From positions 175,940 to 239,939 of the forward strand of contig DIYI01000018.1 in NCBI GenBank assembly GCA_002428965.1: 64,000 bases of DNA. Direction: 5' to 3'. The notes under the pieces were generated by a model. The model was not told the origin of the DNA. It did not search any database and saw only the letters and a program-made list of their open reading frames with translations. Position 1 is the first letter of the stretch; the number at the start of each line of letters is the position of its first letter. The DNA comes from Jejuia sp. UBA6058. Its GTDB lineage: Bacteria; Bacteroidota; Bacteroidia; Flavobacteriales; Flavobacteriaceae. Shown one piece after another: positions 52,806 to 63,700 of the stretch. The translations under genes were made by a program, and so were the position numbers.

Positions 52806-52822
52806 TCCGATAACGTTTCCGA
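52806..52822. promoter_or_regulatory. Candidate LacI-family operator 2
   Basis: The sequence TCCGATAACGTTTCCGA contains the LacI-type AACGTT centre, 30 bp (about three helical turns) from the centre of operator 1. It overlaps the probable -33 region of the LacI-type gene, whose -7-like TATTTTG is at 52839-52845. Confidence 0.7.
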
Positions 52823-52860
52823 AAAAGATAAAATCACCTATTTTGCAAAAAATAGTTCTG

Positions 52861-53874
52861 ATGAAAAGTATTACCATTAAAGATGTTGCTAAAGCTTTAA
52901 ATGTATCTATTTCTACGGTATCAAGAGCGTTTAATGATAAATATGATATCAATCCAAATACTCGTGATTTAATTCTTAAAAAAGCCAAAGAAATGGGATA
53001 TCAGCCTAACCCGATTGCCAGAAAATTGATTCAGAAGAGATCATATAATATTGGTATTGTGGTTCCAGAATTTATCCATTCGTTTTTTCCAAAAGTAATT
53101 ATTGGTGCCCAAGAAGTGCTTATTGAAAAAGGTTACCAAGTACTTATAATGCAATCTCATGAATCCTCCATAACGGAATTGCGAAATACCAAAACACTTG
53201 TAAACAACATGGTGGATGGCTTAATTATTTCATTGTGCGCAGAGGATAAGAATGTAGAATACTACAAATCACTAGTTTCAACAGAAATACCTATCGTTTT
53301 TTTCAATAGAACACTTGAAGAAATTGAAGCCCCAAAAGTACTATTTGATGACTATAAATGGGCACTTTTTACTACAGAACACCTTATAAGACAAGGCTAT
53401 ACAAGAATTATTCATTTGGCAGGAGATATGAATCTAACCCTTACTAAAAATAGGATAAAAGGATTTAAAGATGCTCATCGAAAATACAAATTAGATGATT
53501 TTAAAATAATCTATTCTGGTTTTAGCATGACGGATGGAGAAGTTACCGCGAAAACCTTAATAGACAAAAAAAAAGTACCACAAGCTATTTTTGCCTCCAG
53601 CGATTACTGCGCAATTGGAGCAATGAAAACGTTTAAAAACTTTGGATATAGCATACCAAAAGATATCGCCATATGCGGCTTTAGTGAATCTGATATGTCT
53701 CGGCATATTTCGCCACCACTAACTTCGGTGGAACAACCTACTCATCTTATTGGACAAACGGCTGCTAATCTATTGATTGAACAGATTGAAAATAAAAAAG
53801 CCTTCATTCCACAAACCATTAAACTAAATGGAAGTCTTAATATTAGAGAATCATCGGTAAAACTAAACCTATAA
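52861..53874 (+). CDS. LacI-family transcriptional regulator
   Basis: A 337-residue repressor. The ATG at 52861 is chosen, since the longer frame begins only at a TTG inside the promoter. The N-terminal helix-turn-helix (TIKDVAKALNVSISTVSRAFN) with hinge and the periplasmic-binding-like effector domain (IGIVVPEFIHSFFPKVI, then PQAIFASSDYCAIGAMK, then SMNP-like CGFSESDMS) are typical of LacI/GalR proteins. Divergent from the symporter operon and flanked by two operators, it probably autoregulates and represses the operon until a sugar is bound. It overlaps the converging sulfatase gene by 6 bases. Confidence 0.93.
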   Translation: MKSITIKDVAKALNVSISTVSRAFNDKYDINPNTRDLILKKAKEMGYQPNPIARKLIQKRSYNIGIVVPEFIHSFFPKVIIGAQEVLIEKGYQVLIMQSHESSITELRNTKTLVNNMVDGLIISLCAEDKNVEYYKSLVSTEIPIVFFNRTLEEIEAPKVLFDDYKWALFTTEHLIRQGYTRIIHLAGDMNLTLTKNRIKGFKDAHRKYKLDDFKIIYSGFSMTDGEVTAKTLIDKKKVPQAIFASSDYCAIGAMKTFKNFGYSIPKDIAICGFSESDMSRHISPPLTSVEQPTHLIGQTAANLLIEQIENKKAFIPQTIKLNGSLNIRESSVKLNL

Positions 53875-55335
53875 ATTTACTCCCGAACCTTGTAGTGACG
53901 CATCATTATCCCATAGAATATACCATGGATCATTAGTTCTTTTTTGAAATACCTTCAATCTAACTTTCATAGATTCTAAGACTTGGGCAAACTCCGTTTT
54001 TTGAGCCAAATTAGTAGACTCATTTGGGTCTTCAGCCAAATCGAATAATTCAAACTCAGGTCTCTTAATGTATTGTTCTACCGTTCTAAGTCCAAAGTGC
54101 TTTTCATTTTTGCGGTAAATAGATTGCCATGTCGAGGCAGCCCATAAGTCTGAAGCAAATGGATACTCTAAACCGTAGGCGGCATTCCAAATTAATTTAT
54201 AATTATCATGAATAGCAACTCGCATTGGATAATACATTGTTATTTCATGAAAGGTATGTGAGGCAAAAACATCATTCCATCCATTTATAGGTTCCCTATG
54301 AATTATATTTTTGAAAGACTTTCCATGAAAATCGCCTTCATCATAAGCTACATTTACCATGTTCAAAATAGTTGGTGTTAAATCTACCCATGAAATTCGT
54401 GCGGTATTGATATCACTTTGCTTTTCTTTTGTAGGATCCTTAACAATACATGGCAATTTAATTCCAGGTTCATAAACCGTTGTTTTAGCACCTGGGAAAG
54501 CCATTCCGTTATCAGATATATAAAACACAATTGTATTCTCAACCTTACCAGCATCATTTAAATGTTTCATAAGCCTACCGAAACCTTGATCAATTCTAGA
54601 AACACTTTGGTAGTACTGCGCAATCTCTTCTCGAGTTTCCTTTGTGTCTGGTAAAAATTCAGGGACTAATACGTCTTCAGGATTATAAATAATTTCTTCA
54701 ACATCTTTATATCCTTCTTCCTTATTACCAAAATTATTCGGTACATTCCACGGCTCTGGTTTAAATGGTTGAGACCTATGAGGATCGTCAGTACAGAAAT
54801 ACAAGAAAAATGGCTTACTGGAATTAAGTATTGTTTTACTGGCATCTGCCATCTCCACAGTATTTCTCGGGTCCGCTTTCAGAACTTCATCAAATAAATA
54901 AACAGATTCTGGTGCTACGTGATACTTACCAATTCTTGCAGTTAAATAACCAGCTTTGGATAATCTATTTGATAAGGAACGTACATTGTCATAAGTGCTA
55001 AAATGATGGTAATCGTGCACATGTCCATAACTTCCCGTGGCATGTCCATAAAGCCCCGTAAGTATCACGGATCTGCTCGCAGCACAACTTGCACTAGTAC
55101 AATAGGCATTTGTAAACCTTATACCTTCGGATGCCAGTTTATCTAAATTAGGTGTTTGAATCACTGGGTTTCCATAGCATCCTAAAGCATCCGTCCCATG
55201 GTCATCTGCAACAAAAAGAATTACATTTGGAGTGTTAGAGTTAACGGATAATTCTCCACTATCGCTTTTGTCATTTTTCTGACAAGCAAAACAAAAAACA
55301 ACTGCTAAACTGATTACTAAAATTCTTAATTTCAT
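53869..55335 (-). CDS. Family S1 sulfatase lipoprotein (CAASR)
   Basis: A 488-residue sulfatase with a lipoprotein signal (VVFCFAC). NVILFVADDHGTDALG (metal site) and the formylglycine motif CAASRSVILTG (Cys84-Arg88) are present. FYISDNGMAFPGAKTTVYEPG completes the active site, and FELFDLAEDPNESTNLA the C-terminus. It resembles heparan N-sulfatase-like S1 members. It is convergent with the LacI gene, so it is not in the seven-gene operon, but the context points to the same polysaccharide. Confidence 0.87.
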   Translation of the reverse strand: MKLRILVISLAVVFCFACQKNDKSDSGELSVNSNTPNVILFVADDHGTDALGCYGNPVIQTPNLDKLASEGIRFTNAYCTSASCAASRSVILTGLYGHATGSYGHVHDYHHFSTYDNVRSLSNRLSKAGYLTARIGKYHVAPESVYLFDEVLKADPRNTVEMADASKTILNSSKPFFLYFCTDDPHRSQPFKPEPWNVPNNFGNKEEGYKDVEEIIYNPEDVLVPEFLPDTKETREEIAQYYQSVSRIDQGFGRLMKHLNDAGKVENTIVFYISDNGMAFPGAKTTVYEPGIKLPCIVKDPTKEKQSDINTARISWVDLTPTILNMVNVAYDEGDFHGKSFKNIIHREPINGWNDVFASHTFHEITMYYPMRVAIHDNYKLIWNAAYGLEYPFASDLWAASTWQSIYRKNEKHFGLRTVEQYIKRPEFELFDLAEDPNESTNLAQKTEFAQVLESMKVRLKVFQKRTNDPWYILWDNDASLQGSGVNL

Positions 55336-55370
55336 TAGATGCCAATTTTAAATAACTATCAATAATATAC

Positions 55371-55404
55371 AAAAATGCCATACAAGAATCTCGTATGGCA
55401 TTTT
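55371..55404 (-). terminator. Terminator of the CTPSR sulfatase gene
   Basis: AAAATGCCATAC and GTATGGCATTTT pair over 12 bp around AAGAATCTC, with T residues on the minus strand, just past the stop of the gene at 55425. Confidence 0.85.
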
Positions 55405-55424
55405 AATCTTATTTTATGTCAGAA

Positions 55425-56990
55425 TTATTTCAGTTCCAACTCCTTAATTTCAACTTTCGATTCTCCTCTAATGGAAGTATAAATCTTTTGCATTTCGGCT
55501 AATTTTTCTGGAAGCGTTTCTGCCAAATTAGTCTGTTGTCCTAAATCTTCACTCAAATCAAATAACATAGGTATTTCGCTATTGCCTAATTCAATATTTA
55601 CCATTTGATTAATTGCTTTTCCTTTATAAGGCGGTATATACGCCCAATTCGCAGTTCTTAGAGCAGTTTTCGCACTAGCTTCAATAATTAGATGATCTCT
55701 TCCCTTTTCAGATTTTCCTAAAAAGGCATCGATAACATCTTCGCTATCTGTTGAAGCTTCACTAGTACCTACCAAAGTAGCCAAAGATGCCAATAAATCC
55801 ATTTGGCAAACCAGAGCATCAGATACTTTTGGCTCTATGGTTCCTTTCCAATACGTAATAAAAGGCACTCTCGTCCCAGCTTCGAAAAGACTATACTTTC
55901 CGCCTCGTAAACCACCTTTAGGATCATGATCTCCTAATTTTTCAACAGCATCATCAAAATATCCATCGTTAAGAACTGGTCCATTATCACTAGAGAAAAC
56001 GATAAGCGTGTTTTCTAAAATACCTTCCTCCTCTAATGTCTTGATAAATTCACCAATACACCAATCTGCTTCCAATATTACATCACCTCTTGGTCCCATT
56101 CCAGATTTACCCACAAATCTTGGATGCGGTGTACGCGGTACATGTGGTTGCTGTAATGCGTAATATAAGAAGAAAGGTTTGTCTTTGTGAGATTTAACAT
56201 AATCTTGGGCTCTCTTAAGAAAGTTATCGGCCATATCAATATCGCTCCATTTGGCGCGCTCTCCACCCTTCATAAAACCAATTCTTGGAATTCCATTTAC
56301 AATACTAGCATTATGACCATGATGCCACTTCATAGTAGTAAGTTCTGGGTTGTCCTTTCCTGTAGGTTCTCCTTCAAAATTCTTTTTATAACTTACCTCA
56401 ATAGGATCGTTAAGATCTAAATTAGCCACATGCCCGTTTTCTATATAAACTGTTGGTACTCTGTCTTGTGTTGCAGCTAGTATGTATGACTCATCGAATC
56501 CAACTTCGTTAGGCCCCGGAGAAACACGCTCATTCCAATTTACATTGCCAAGGCCTAAGCCTAAATGCCATTTTCCAACTATAGCAGTCTGATAGCCTTC
56601 ACTCTTAAGTAATTTAGGCAAAGTTTGTTGTTCTGTACTAATTAATAGTGGTGCAGTTCCTGGTAAAATTTTTGCATTTTTATTTCGCCAAGGATATACT
56701 CCCGTAAGCAACGCATATCGACTAGGCGTGCAAGTAGCAGATGAAGCATATCCGTTGGTAAATTTTACACCACCGTTTGCTAGCTTATCTATATTTGGCG
56801 TTTGTAATTCAGTAGCGCCGTAAGAACTTAAATCGCCATAGCCCAAATCATCTAAATAGATAACTACAACATTTGGTTTTGTAGTAACTTCGTTTGTTTC
56901 GACGTTAGATGAGGCTTTTGGTTCATCTTTACAATAATATACTGAACATAGAATGGACAGTAGTAAAATAAGATGTTTTAATCTTTTCAT
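55425..56990 (-). CDS. Family S1 arylsulfatase lipoprotein (CTPSR)
   Basis: A 521-residue arylsulfatase A-like enzyme with a lipoprotein-like signal (ILCSVYYC). NVVVIYLDDLGYGDLS, the canonical CTPSRYALLTG (Cys87-Arg91), GKWHLGLG, HVPRTPH and SSDNGPV fill the usual sulfatase active site. It is followed after 89 bases by the CAASR sulfatase on the same strand, with a terminator in between. With the other two sulfatases it would strip sulfates from a red-algal galactan. Positional specificity is unknown. Confidence 0.9.
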   Translation of the reverse strand: MKRLKHLILLLSILCSVYYCKDEPKASSNVETNEVTTKPNVVVIYLDDLGYGDLSSYGATELQTPNIDKLANGGVKFTNGYASSATCTPSRYALLTGVYPWRNKNAKILPGTAPLLISTEQQTLPKLLKSEGYQTAIVGKWHLGLGLGNVNWNERVSPGPNEVGFDESYILAATQDRVPTVYIENGHVANLDLNDPIEVSYKKNFEGEPTGKDNPELTTMKWHHGHNASIVNGIPRIGFMKGGERAKWSDIDMADNFLKRAQDYVKSHKDKPFFLYYALQQPHVPRTPHPRFVGKSGMGPRGDVILEADWCIGEFIKTLEEEGILENTLIVFSSDNGPVLNDGYFDDAVEKLGDHDPKGGLRGGKYSLFEAGTRVPFITYWKGTIEPKVSDALVCQMDLLASLATLVGTSEASTDSEDVIDAFLGKSEKGRDHLIIEASAKTALRTANWAYIPPYKGKAINQMVNIELGNSEIPMLFDLSEDLGQQTNLAETLPEKLAEMQKIYTSIRGESKVEIKELELK

Positions 56991-57392
56991 TGTTTAATAT
57001 TTAGTATAGAAGTTTTGTATGCCGAATGTACTATTTTTTTAGATTTTGGTATTGTTTTTTCCAATAATTGTTCTCTTTTTAATGAATGGGGCAATGGTCA
57101 ACACTTCGTCCTGAAAATCATAATATGAAAATATAAAATTTAACTAAATCTATTTTGAACAACTACTTATACCAATTTCTAGCTTGAAACTTATAAATAA
57201 GACCACACATATTACCCAAATCAGAACTTTGAAGTCAGACATTTTAGAAAATATTAAAATGTAAGATTTCACATATAAATGTAAGAATAAACATTAAAAT
57301 TTGTGTATTTTATCGATTTTTCTTGCATTTAATAGATAATTATTCCTATACTTGCCGTAAGTAATTAGCCCCAAACTAAAACTTAACCCAGA
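56991..57392. other. Intergenic region with promoter of the LamG protein
   Basis: A 402-base divergent gap. At its right end, TTG (57323-57325), a 21-base spacer and TATACTTG (57347-57354) form a near-consensus promoter for the LamG gene. A 30-base block at 57313-57342 recurs upstream of the next gene. The rest is AT-rich with no recognised feature. Confidence 0.55.
57313..57342 (+). repeat. Shared upstream block (copy 1)
   Basis: Begins TCGATTTTT and continues GCATTT, ATAGAT, ATTA. It matches the block at 60641-60670 at 26 of 30 positions and contains the -33 TTG of the LamG gene promoter. Confidence 0.6.
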
Positions 57393-60300
57393 ATGATAAA
57401 ATCTTATAACCGCTTAAAGGCTATACATTTTTTGCCATTTTTAATCTTTAGCTTAGTGACTTTCGCCCAAAATTCGAAAATCAAGAAGAATATGGACGAT
57501 ATTACCATTAACTATAGGGCCAATTTAACTAACAAAGGAACCAACTCTCAAACTTTTGGGAGCAACGCTTTAACCTGGTATCACGATAATGGGGCACTCA
57601 CTCCTGCAGCACCAATAAACAAAAATTTTGGCAGTAATGCAGACCATATTGTAAATGTAAGTGTAACACCTCTTGAAAGAATATGGACAGTCGTCAATTC
57701 TGAATTTGTTCCCACAGCAAACATTATTATCCCAAAGTCAATTATTGAAACTATTCAAAATGATAACGTTACATATGTAATGATTGTCTCAGACGATTAT
57801 ACCTTCACCAATAATGTTACTTCTACTACTTTGAAAGAAACCGAAACAGATTTTATCGCGGATTTTTATTTTGAAGGCACAAAGTATATCACATTTGGCA
57901 CTACCGCTGTTTCATTGGAAATGCAAAGTTCTGCTGCATTTGATGGAACTGATAAATATTTAACAGCTGGAGATATAAACGATTTATCTAATAGCAATTA
58001 CACCATTAGTGCTTGGGTACTTAGAGACCCGGGCAGCACAAACTTTGATATTGTATCTAAACGCAATTATTCATCAGATGATCATGAAAATTTCATTGAT
58101 GGATATGCTTTATGCATTGATGCTGATGGAAAGTTTGCTATGGAATGGAAAAATACCAACGATCCCACTATTACCAAAATTACATCTGTTAGCACTCTGC
58201 CCGAGAATCAATGGCATCATATCGCCGTAACTTTTAACGCTTCTAATAATTCAGTAATACTATATGTAGACGGAGCAGAAGAGACCAATACTAATGGTGT
58301 AAATCCACTACAAACTATATCAGATGCGCACTTCATGATTGGGGCGACAAATTATATGAATAGACAGCATCAATGTAGTGGTAATATTGACGAAATTCGC
58401 GTTTGGGATGTAGCACTTTCTCAAGATCAATTACGCTACATAATGAATCAAGAATTAGCAAATAATAACAATTTTGTGGATGGTAAAATATTACCCAATA
58501 CCATAACAAAAAATGAAATTGCCTCTATACCATGGGCAAATTTGGTATCGTATTACCCAATGAATAGATTTGTTTTTGGAAGTGCCAAAGATGAATCGAT
58601 TTATGGTAACGATGCAGTAATGATGTATTATGCTAATATTGAGAAGCAGACGGCACCTCTACCCTACAAAACAACTAAAAATGGAAATTGGGATAATGCA
58701 AATACGTGGTTAAATGGAGATGTTCAATATATTCCAGGAATTAAAATATCTAACGAAATATCAAAGACAATAGACTATAATATTGTTGAGATAGATCATG
58801 AAATAATTATGGATAATGAGAATACTTCTCTTATTCCTGAAGGAAAAGATGGTGTAAGAACCTTACTTAGTCTTACGATTAACACTGAAGGAAAACTCAT
58901 TGTTAAAGGCGATAACTTAACTGAAGAAGGTTGCGGTATAGAAGTTTCTCACTATCTGAATCTTAATGGTAAAATTGATTTAGAAGGAGAATCGCAACTA
59001 ATTCAAAATGAAGGTAGTGTTTTGGATGCTGCAAGTTCGGGTTCCTTAGAAAGGGATCAACAGGGTACAAAAGATTTATACTCCTATAATCATTGGTCCG
59101 CACCAGTTGGAGTTTGTAATACCGCTACCAATAACAATAGTTACAATTTAAGCACTAATATTCTTAAAAATGGCACTGTAAGTGCAACACCTAAAAATAT
59201 TACATTTTTAAGCTCTAGTTATAATGGAAATATATCTGGAACTGATATTGAAATTGCAGATTTTTGGATATGGAAATATACCAACCTTCCATCATCCAAT
59301 TATTCTACTTGGCAACATATAAGAAGCAATGGCAGTATAAAACCAGGTGAAGGCTTTACAATGAAGGGTGTAGAAAGCTCTACAAATAGTTTTGTATCTA
59401 AACAAAATTATGTGTTTGAAGGTAAACCATTTAATGGTGATATTATAGTAAATATTCAAGCAAATAATGAGTATTTAGTTGGAAACCCATACGCTTCTGC
59501 TTTAGATGCCAATGCTTTCATAAAAGATAATATAAGTATTGGGATAGGTGAAGGCAGAAATACAAATGGTAATGTTATCAATGGCGCGTTATACTTTTGG
59601 GATCATTTCGGATCTGGATCTCATACTTTAGATGAATATGAGGGCGGATATGCTGTCTATACTCTTATGGGAGGCATACCCGCATTAAATCATGATAACA
59701 GAGTTGCAGCAACAGGAGTTGTAAGAACAAATATTTGGGAACGCTATATTCCTGTTGGCCAAGGTTTCTTTGTGTCATCGATTTTTAATATAAACAACTC
59801 AAATATTACTGTTGATGGTGGTGATTTAGTATTCAAAAATAGTCAACGTCTATTCAAAAAAGAAAGTTCTAACCCTACTCTAGACGAAAGACAAAAGATT
59901 CGATTAAAGTTTGATTCTCCTAATGGCTATCATAGACAATTATTATTAGGTGCAGATACCAACTGCTCTGCAGGTTTTGATTTGGGCTATGAGGCTCCTT
60001 TAATTGAGAATAATAAAGAAGATATGTATTGGATGTTCGATTCTAGTAAATTGCTTATTCAAGCAGTTGATACTTTTGATGAACTAACAAGATTACCTAT
60101 CGGATTAAAAATAAACAAATCGGGTATAGCAACAATATCAATAGATAGTTTAGAAAACGTTGCTAACGAGCTTACAGTACTCGTTCATGATAAACTAAAT
60201 AAAAGCAATCATGATTTAAGACAGTCAGATTTTGCTATAGCTTTAGATAAGGGCACGTATCAAGATCGTTTTGAAATTGCATTTTCAAACATGGAACTGT

Positions 60301-60566
60301 TAAGTGCTTCAGAATTTGAAAATAATGACATAGCCATATATGTAACTGAAGAAAATAACGTTATTCAAATTACAAACTCAAAATCTAAGTTAATTGAAAG
60401 CTTGGAGGTTTATAATTTGATAGGACAAAAAATAAACGACATTAATGTAATGTCTAACAATAAAGCTTTAACATTCAGAAATCATATCTCAGGAGATGGA
60501 ATTTATATTGTTAAAGTACATACCGACGAACGAATAGTTACCAAAAAATTTATTGTGAGAGGGTAA
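57393..60566 (+). CDS. Large LamG-domain protein with T9SS sorting domain
   Basis: A 1057-residue secreted protein. The signal peptide is at residues 1-25 (cleaved near TFAQ). A LamG/concanavalin-like domain is at about 180-345 (FDGTDKYLTAGDINDLSNSN, QWHHIAVTFNASNN, IDEIRVWDVALSQDQLR). Long β-rich middle segments follow, including a repeat typical of big flavobacterial surface proteins (NEYLVGNPYASALDANAF). A type IX sorting domain ends the protein (about 985-1057, with VYNLIGQKI and IVTKKFIVRG). It probably binds carbohydrates at the cell surface or in the medium. No catalytic domain was recognised. Confidence 0.85.
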   Translation: MIKSYNRLKAIHFLPFLIFSLVTFAQNSKIKKNMDDITINYRANLTNKGTNSQTFGSNALTWYHDNGALTPAAPINKNFGSNADHIVNVSVTPLERIWTVVNSEFVPTANIIIPKSIIETIQNDNVTYVMIVSDDYTFTNNVTSTTLKETETDFIADFYFEGTKYITFGTTAVSLEMQSSAAFDGTDKYLTAGDINDLSNSNYTISAWVLRDPGSTNFDIVSKRNYSSDDHENFIDGYALCIDADGKFAMEWKNTNDPTITKITSVSTLPENQWHHIAVTFNASNNSVILYVDGAEETNTNGVNPLQTISDAHFMIGATNYMNRQHQCSGNIDEIRVWDVALSQDQLRYIMNQELANNNNFVDGKILPNTITKNEIASIPWANLVSYYPMNRFVFGSAKDESIYGNDAVMMYYANIEKQTAPLPYKTTKNGNWDNANTWLNGDVQYIPGIKISNEISKTIDYNIVEIDHEIIMDNENTSLIPEGKDGVRTLLSLTINTEGKLIVKGDNLTEEGCGIEVSHYLNLNGKIDLEGESQLIQNEGSVLDAASSGSLERDQQGTKDLYSYNHWSAPVGVCNTATNNNSYNLSTNILKNGTVSATPKNITFLSSSYNGNISGTDIEIADFWIWKYTNLPSSNYSTWQHIRSNGSIKPGEGFTMKGVESSTNSFVSKQNYVFEGKPFNGDIIVNIQANNEYLVGNPYASALDANAFIKDNISIGIGEGRNTNGNVINGALYFWDHFGSGSHTLDEYEGGYAVYTLMGGIPALNHDNRVAATGVVRTNIWERYIPVGQGFFVSSIFNINNSNITVDGGDLVFKNSQRLFKKESSNPTLDERQKIRLKFDSPNGYHRQLLLGADTNCSAGFDLGYEAPLIENNKEDMYWMFDSSKLLIQAVDTFDELTRLPIGLKINKSGIATISIDSLENVANELTVLVHDKLNKSNHDLRQSDFAIALDKGTYQDRFEIAFSNMELLSASEFENNDIAIYVTEENNVIQITNSKSKLIESLEVYNLIGQKINDINVMSNNKALTFRNHISGDGIYIVKVHTDERIVTKKFIVRG

Positions 60567-60586
60567 ATTAGGTAACTATTGAAAGA

Positions 60587-60633
60587 CAATTAGATACATC
60601 CGGTTTGTGAGAGGGCTGGATGCTATCTAATTG
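60587..60633. terminator. Long hairpin after the LamG gene
   Basis: CAATTAGATA-CATCC (60587-60601) pairs with GGATG-C-TATCTAATTG (60618-60633), a 15-bp stem with one bulged base. It follows the LamG gene by 20 bases. No T-run follows directly, so it may be a terminator or an mRNA-stabilising element. Confidence 0.55.
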
Positions 60634-60640
60634 CATTTCG

Positions 60641-60670
60641 TCGATTTTTTATGCATTTTATAGATTATTA
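60641..60670 (+). repeat. Shared upstream block (copy 2)
   Basis: Begins TCGATTTTTT and continues ATGCATTT, ATAGAT, ATTA, matching the block before the LamG gene. It lies about 55 bases before the M14 carboxypeptidase start and may mark co-regulation. Confidence 0.6.
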
Positions 60671-60725
60671 AGCGAATATTTCTATATATTCGTAGCCAAA
60701 TTGTTATTCATAACTCTCAAATCTG

Positions 60726-63700
60726 ATGAAAAACACTACTCTCACAAGTGTACTTTTCTACCTATTGGTACACCTATCATTCTCTCAAAATCCGTTACAA
60801 ACGGCTAAAAAGATTTCAATTCCAAATCCTTCACATGCAACCATACACCGTATACAAAATGCCGGTATTGATTTAACTTGTGGACCTAAATTAGTCAATG
60901 GAAACCTTGAAATGGAACTTAGTTATCAAGAATTAGTATTGCTTGATAACAGTAGTATTTCCTACAATGTTCTTATTGATGATTTAATAGACTATTATAA
61001 ACAAAGAAATGCCATTGAACTGCCCCAAGCAAGGGCTGCCCTTAAGCAAGAACAGGCTATTACATTATCTCAGAGAGCGAGCCGAAACGCAAGTAAAACC
61101 TTGAGTTTAAAAAACGCACCTATTAATAATCCAACGCAACATGATGAGTGTAGTGAAATTGATTGGGCAGCTCCAACAAATTTCAAATTAGGAAGCATGG
61201 GTGGTGCTTTTACTTTGAGTGAAGCTTATGCTGAATTAGACCTAATGCGCACGCTTTACCCTAATCTTATATCAGTAAGAACTGACGCTTCTACATCAAA
61301 CATCAAGACTCATGGAAATTCTACAGGAAGCACCACATGGTCTGGACAAGAAGTGTTTTACGTAAGAATTTCAGATAACCCAGATATAGATGAAGCAAAT
61401 GAACCTGAGACTTTAATTACAGGAGCGATGCACGCACGCGAAATAAGTAGTGTAATGAATACCTTTTATTTCATGTGGTATATTTTAGAAAACTATAACA
61501 CCGATCCATTTATCAAGAATATTGTTGATAATCAAGAAATTTACGTTATTCCAATAAGCAATCCTGATGGTTATCGTTGGAATGAAATCATTGCTCCAAC
61601 TGGAGGTGGATTGCAGCGTAAAAACCTTAGACCTAATGTTGCAGATAATGGAACAACCAACTCAAACAACAATGTAAGAGGTGTAGATTTGAATAGAAAC
61701 TTCAACTACTATTGGGGATGGGATAATTCTGGATCATCACCTACCACAAGCAGCAATACTTATAGAGGACCCTCAGCAGGCTCCGAACCAGAAACACAAA
61801 TAGTCCAGGAATTTATCCAAAGTCATGATATCAAGGTCGCTGTTAATCATCACGGTGGCTTAAACTCCATTGTAACCTCCTCCTATAATGGAGAATCTAC
61901 CGCAGCCGATTCGGGAAGAGAAGATGAATATGCAAAAATATGTCATGATCTTACTCATTACAATAGATATATTTATGGTTCTGCTCCTAATACTTTATAT
62001 GAAGCAAATGGAGATATCAATGATTGGATGTTGGGCGGTACTCCTGTAACATCAGGTGGACAAACTAGTTCTGGTTCAGGAAAAGATGTTTTGGCATTTG
62101 CTCCTGAAAATGGAGACGACTTTTGGCCATCTTCAACATTACTTGTAGATATAGCACGGCGTGCTATGAGAATGAATTTCCTTTCTGTTATCCATTCTGG
62201 AAAGTACGCTAAACTACACGATCTTAATTCCAGCAACATAACATCAACGTCTGGAAATTTAACTTTTGGAGTAGAATATTTAGGTAAGACTTATGATGAT
62301 ATTACTTTAACTGTAACTCCAGTGTCAAATGTTGCTTCGGTTACATCTCCTTCTGTTCAAACGAGTTGGTCCAAACTAGAGCAACGTAATTTAAATATTC
62401 CTTTTACTTTAAGTTCTGGTATTCAACCAAATGATGAAATAGAATTTCAAGTAACATTAAGTAATAATGACTTTATAATTTATAGAGCCAATTTTATAAA
62501 ATATTATCAGCCTTCAGTATTGTTCCAAGATAATGATACAGATACTTCAAACTGGACAACTTCTGGTGGAACCTGGGGAACAACAACTGATTCCTACGCT
62601 GGCAATCGAGCTATAACAGATTCTCCTTCTGGCGCGTATAGCAATAGTACTAACAAAACAATTACACTTAATTCGCCGATAGATTTATCTAGTTCTAGTC
62701 ATGCAGTAATTCAGTTCTATGCTAAGTGGGATCTTGAAAGAAATTACGATTTAGTACAATTTGAAGCTAGTACAGATGGTGGTAGTAATTGGACTGCTTT
62801 ATGTGGGCGTTACAACAAACCTGCTGCTACTAGTTTAACTAACTTTCATCTAAATAAGAATTCAAATGCATTTAGGCAACACCAGTCAACAAACGGAAGC
62901 ATTGTGTATGATGGAGATAGTATGGATAAATGGGTAATGGAGGAAATTCTCATAAATAATGATGATAATAGCGCATTGGTGGGGCAAAATAATATTCAAT
63001 TTAGATTTAGATTAAAATCGGACACCACGAACAGAGAAGATGACCTTACAACGACGTTTGATGGATTTATTTTTGACGATTTTAAGATTATCAACTTCCC
63101 TGTACCATGTAATGCAACAGTTCCAACCAACATTACGGCCGCATCTATCACACCTGTTAGTGCTGATATTTCTTGGGATAATATACCATCCGTAACATTT
63201 GACTTAAGATATAAAGCTACAAGTTCTAGTACTTGGACCGAAGTTTTAGATTTATCTGGAACAAGTTACTCCATCACAGGGCTTAGTGCCTCCACAGATT
63301 ACGAAGTGCAAGTGAGAAGTAAATGTGATACTACAACTTCTTCATACACAAGCTCAACAAATTTTTCCACGCCTACAGTAACATATTGCAGCTCAAGTGG
63401 AAATAATGCTGGAGCTACGGATGAATGGATACAAAGAGTTGAAATACAAACTATAAACAATGGTATTACGGGAAATGATAGCTATTCGGATTATACATCA
63501 ATTTCTACTGATATCACTATAGGCGAGCAAAATATTCCTATCACAATAACTCCAGATTGGTCTGGAGGTCCAGGGACTTATGCTGAAGGATATTCGGTAT
63601 GGATTGATTATAATCGTGATGGTGATTTTGAAGACACCGATGAACAAGTATGGACTAATGCTGCCACTAATGCGACATCTGTTTCTGGTACATTTGATGT

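Noticed and set aside
61973..62239. Minus-strand frame opposite the M14 peptidase
   Set aside because: Antisense shadow of a clear domain-bearing gene, with no homology or signals of its own.
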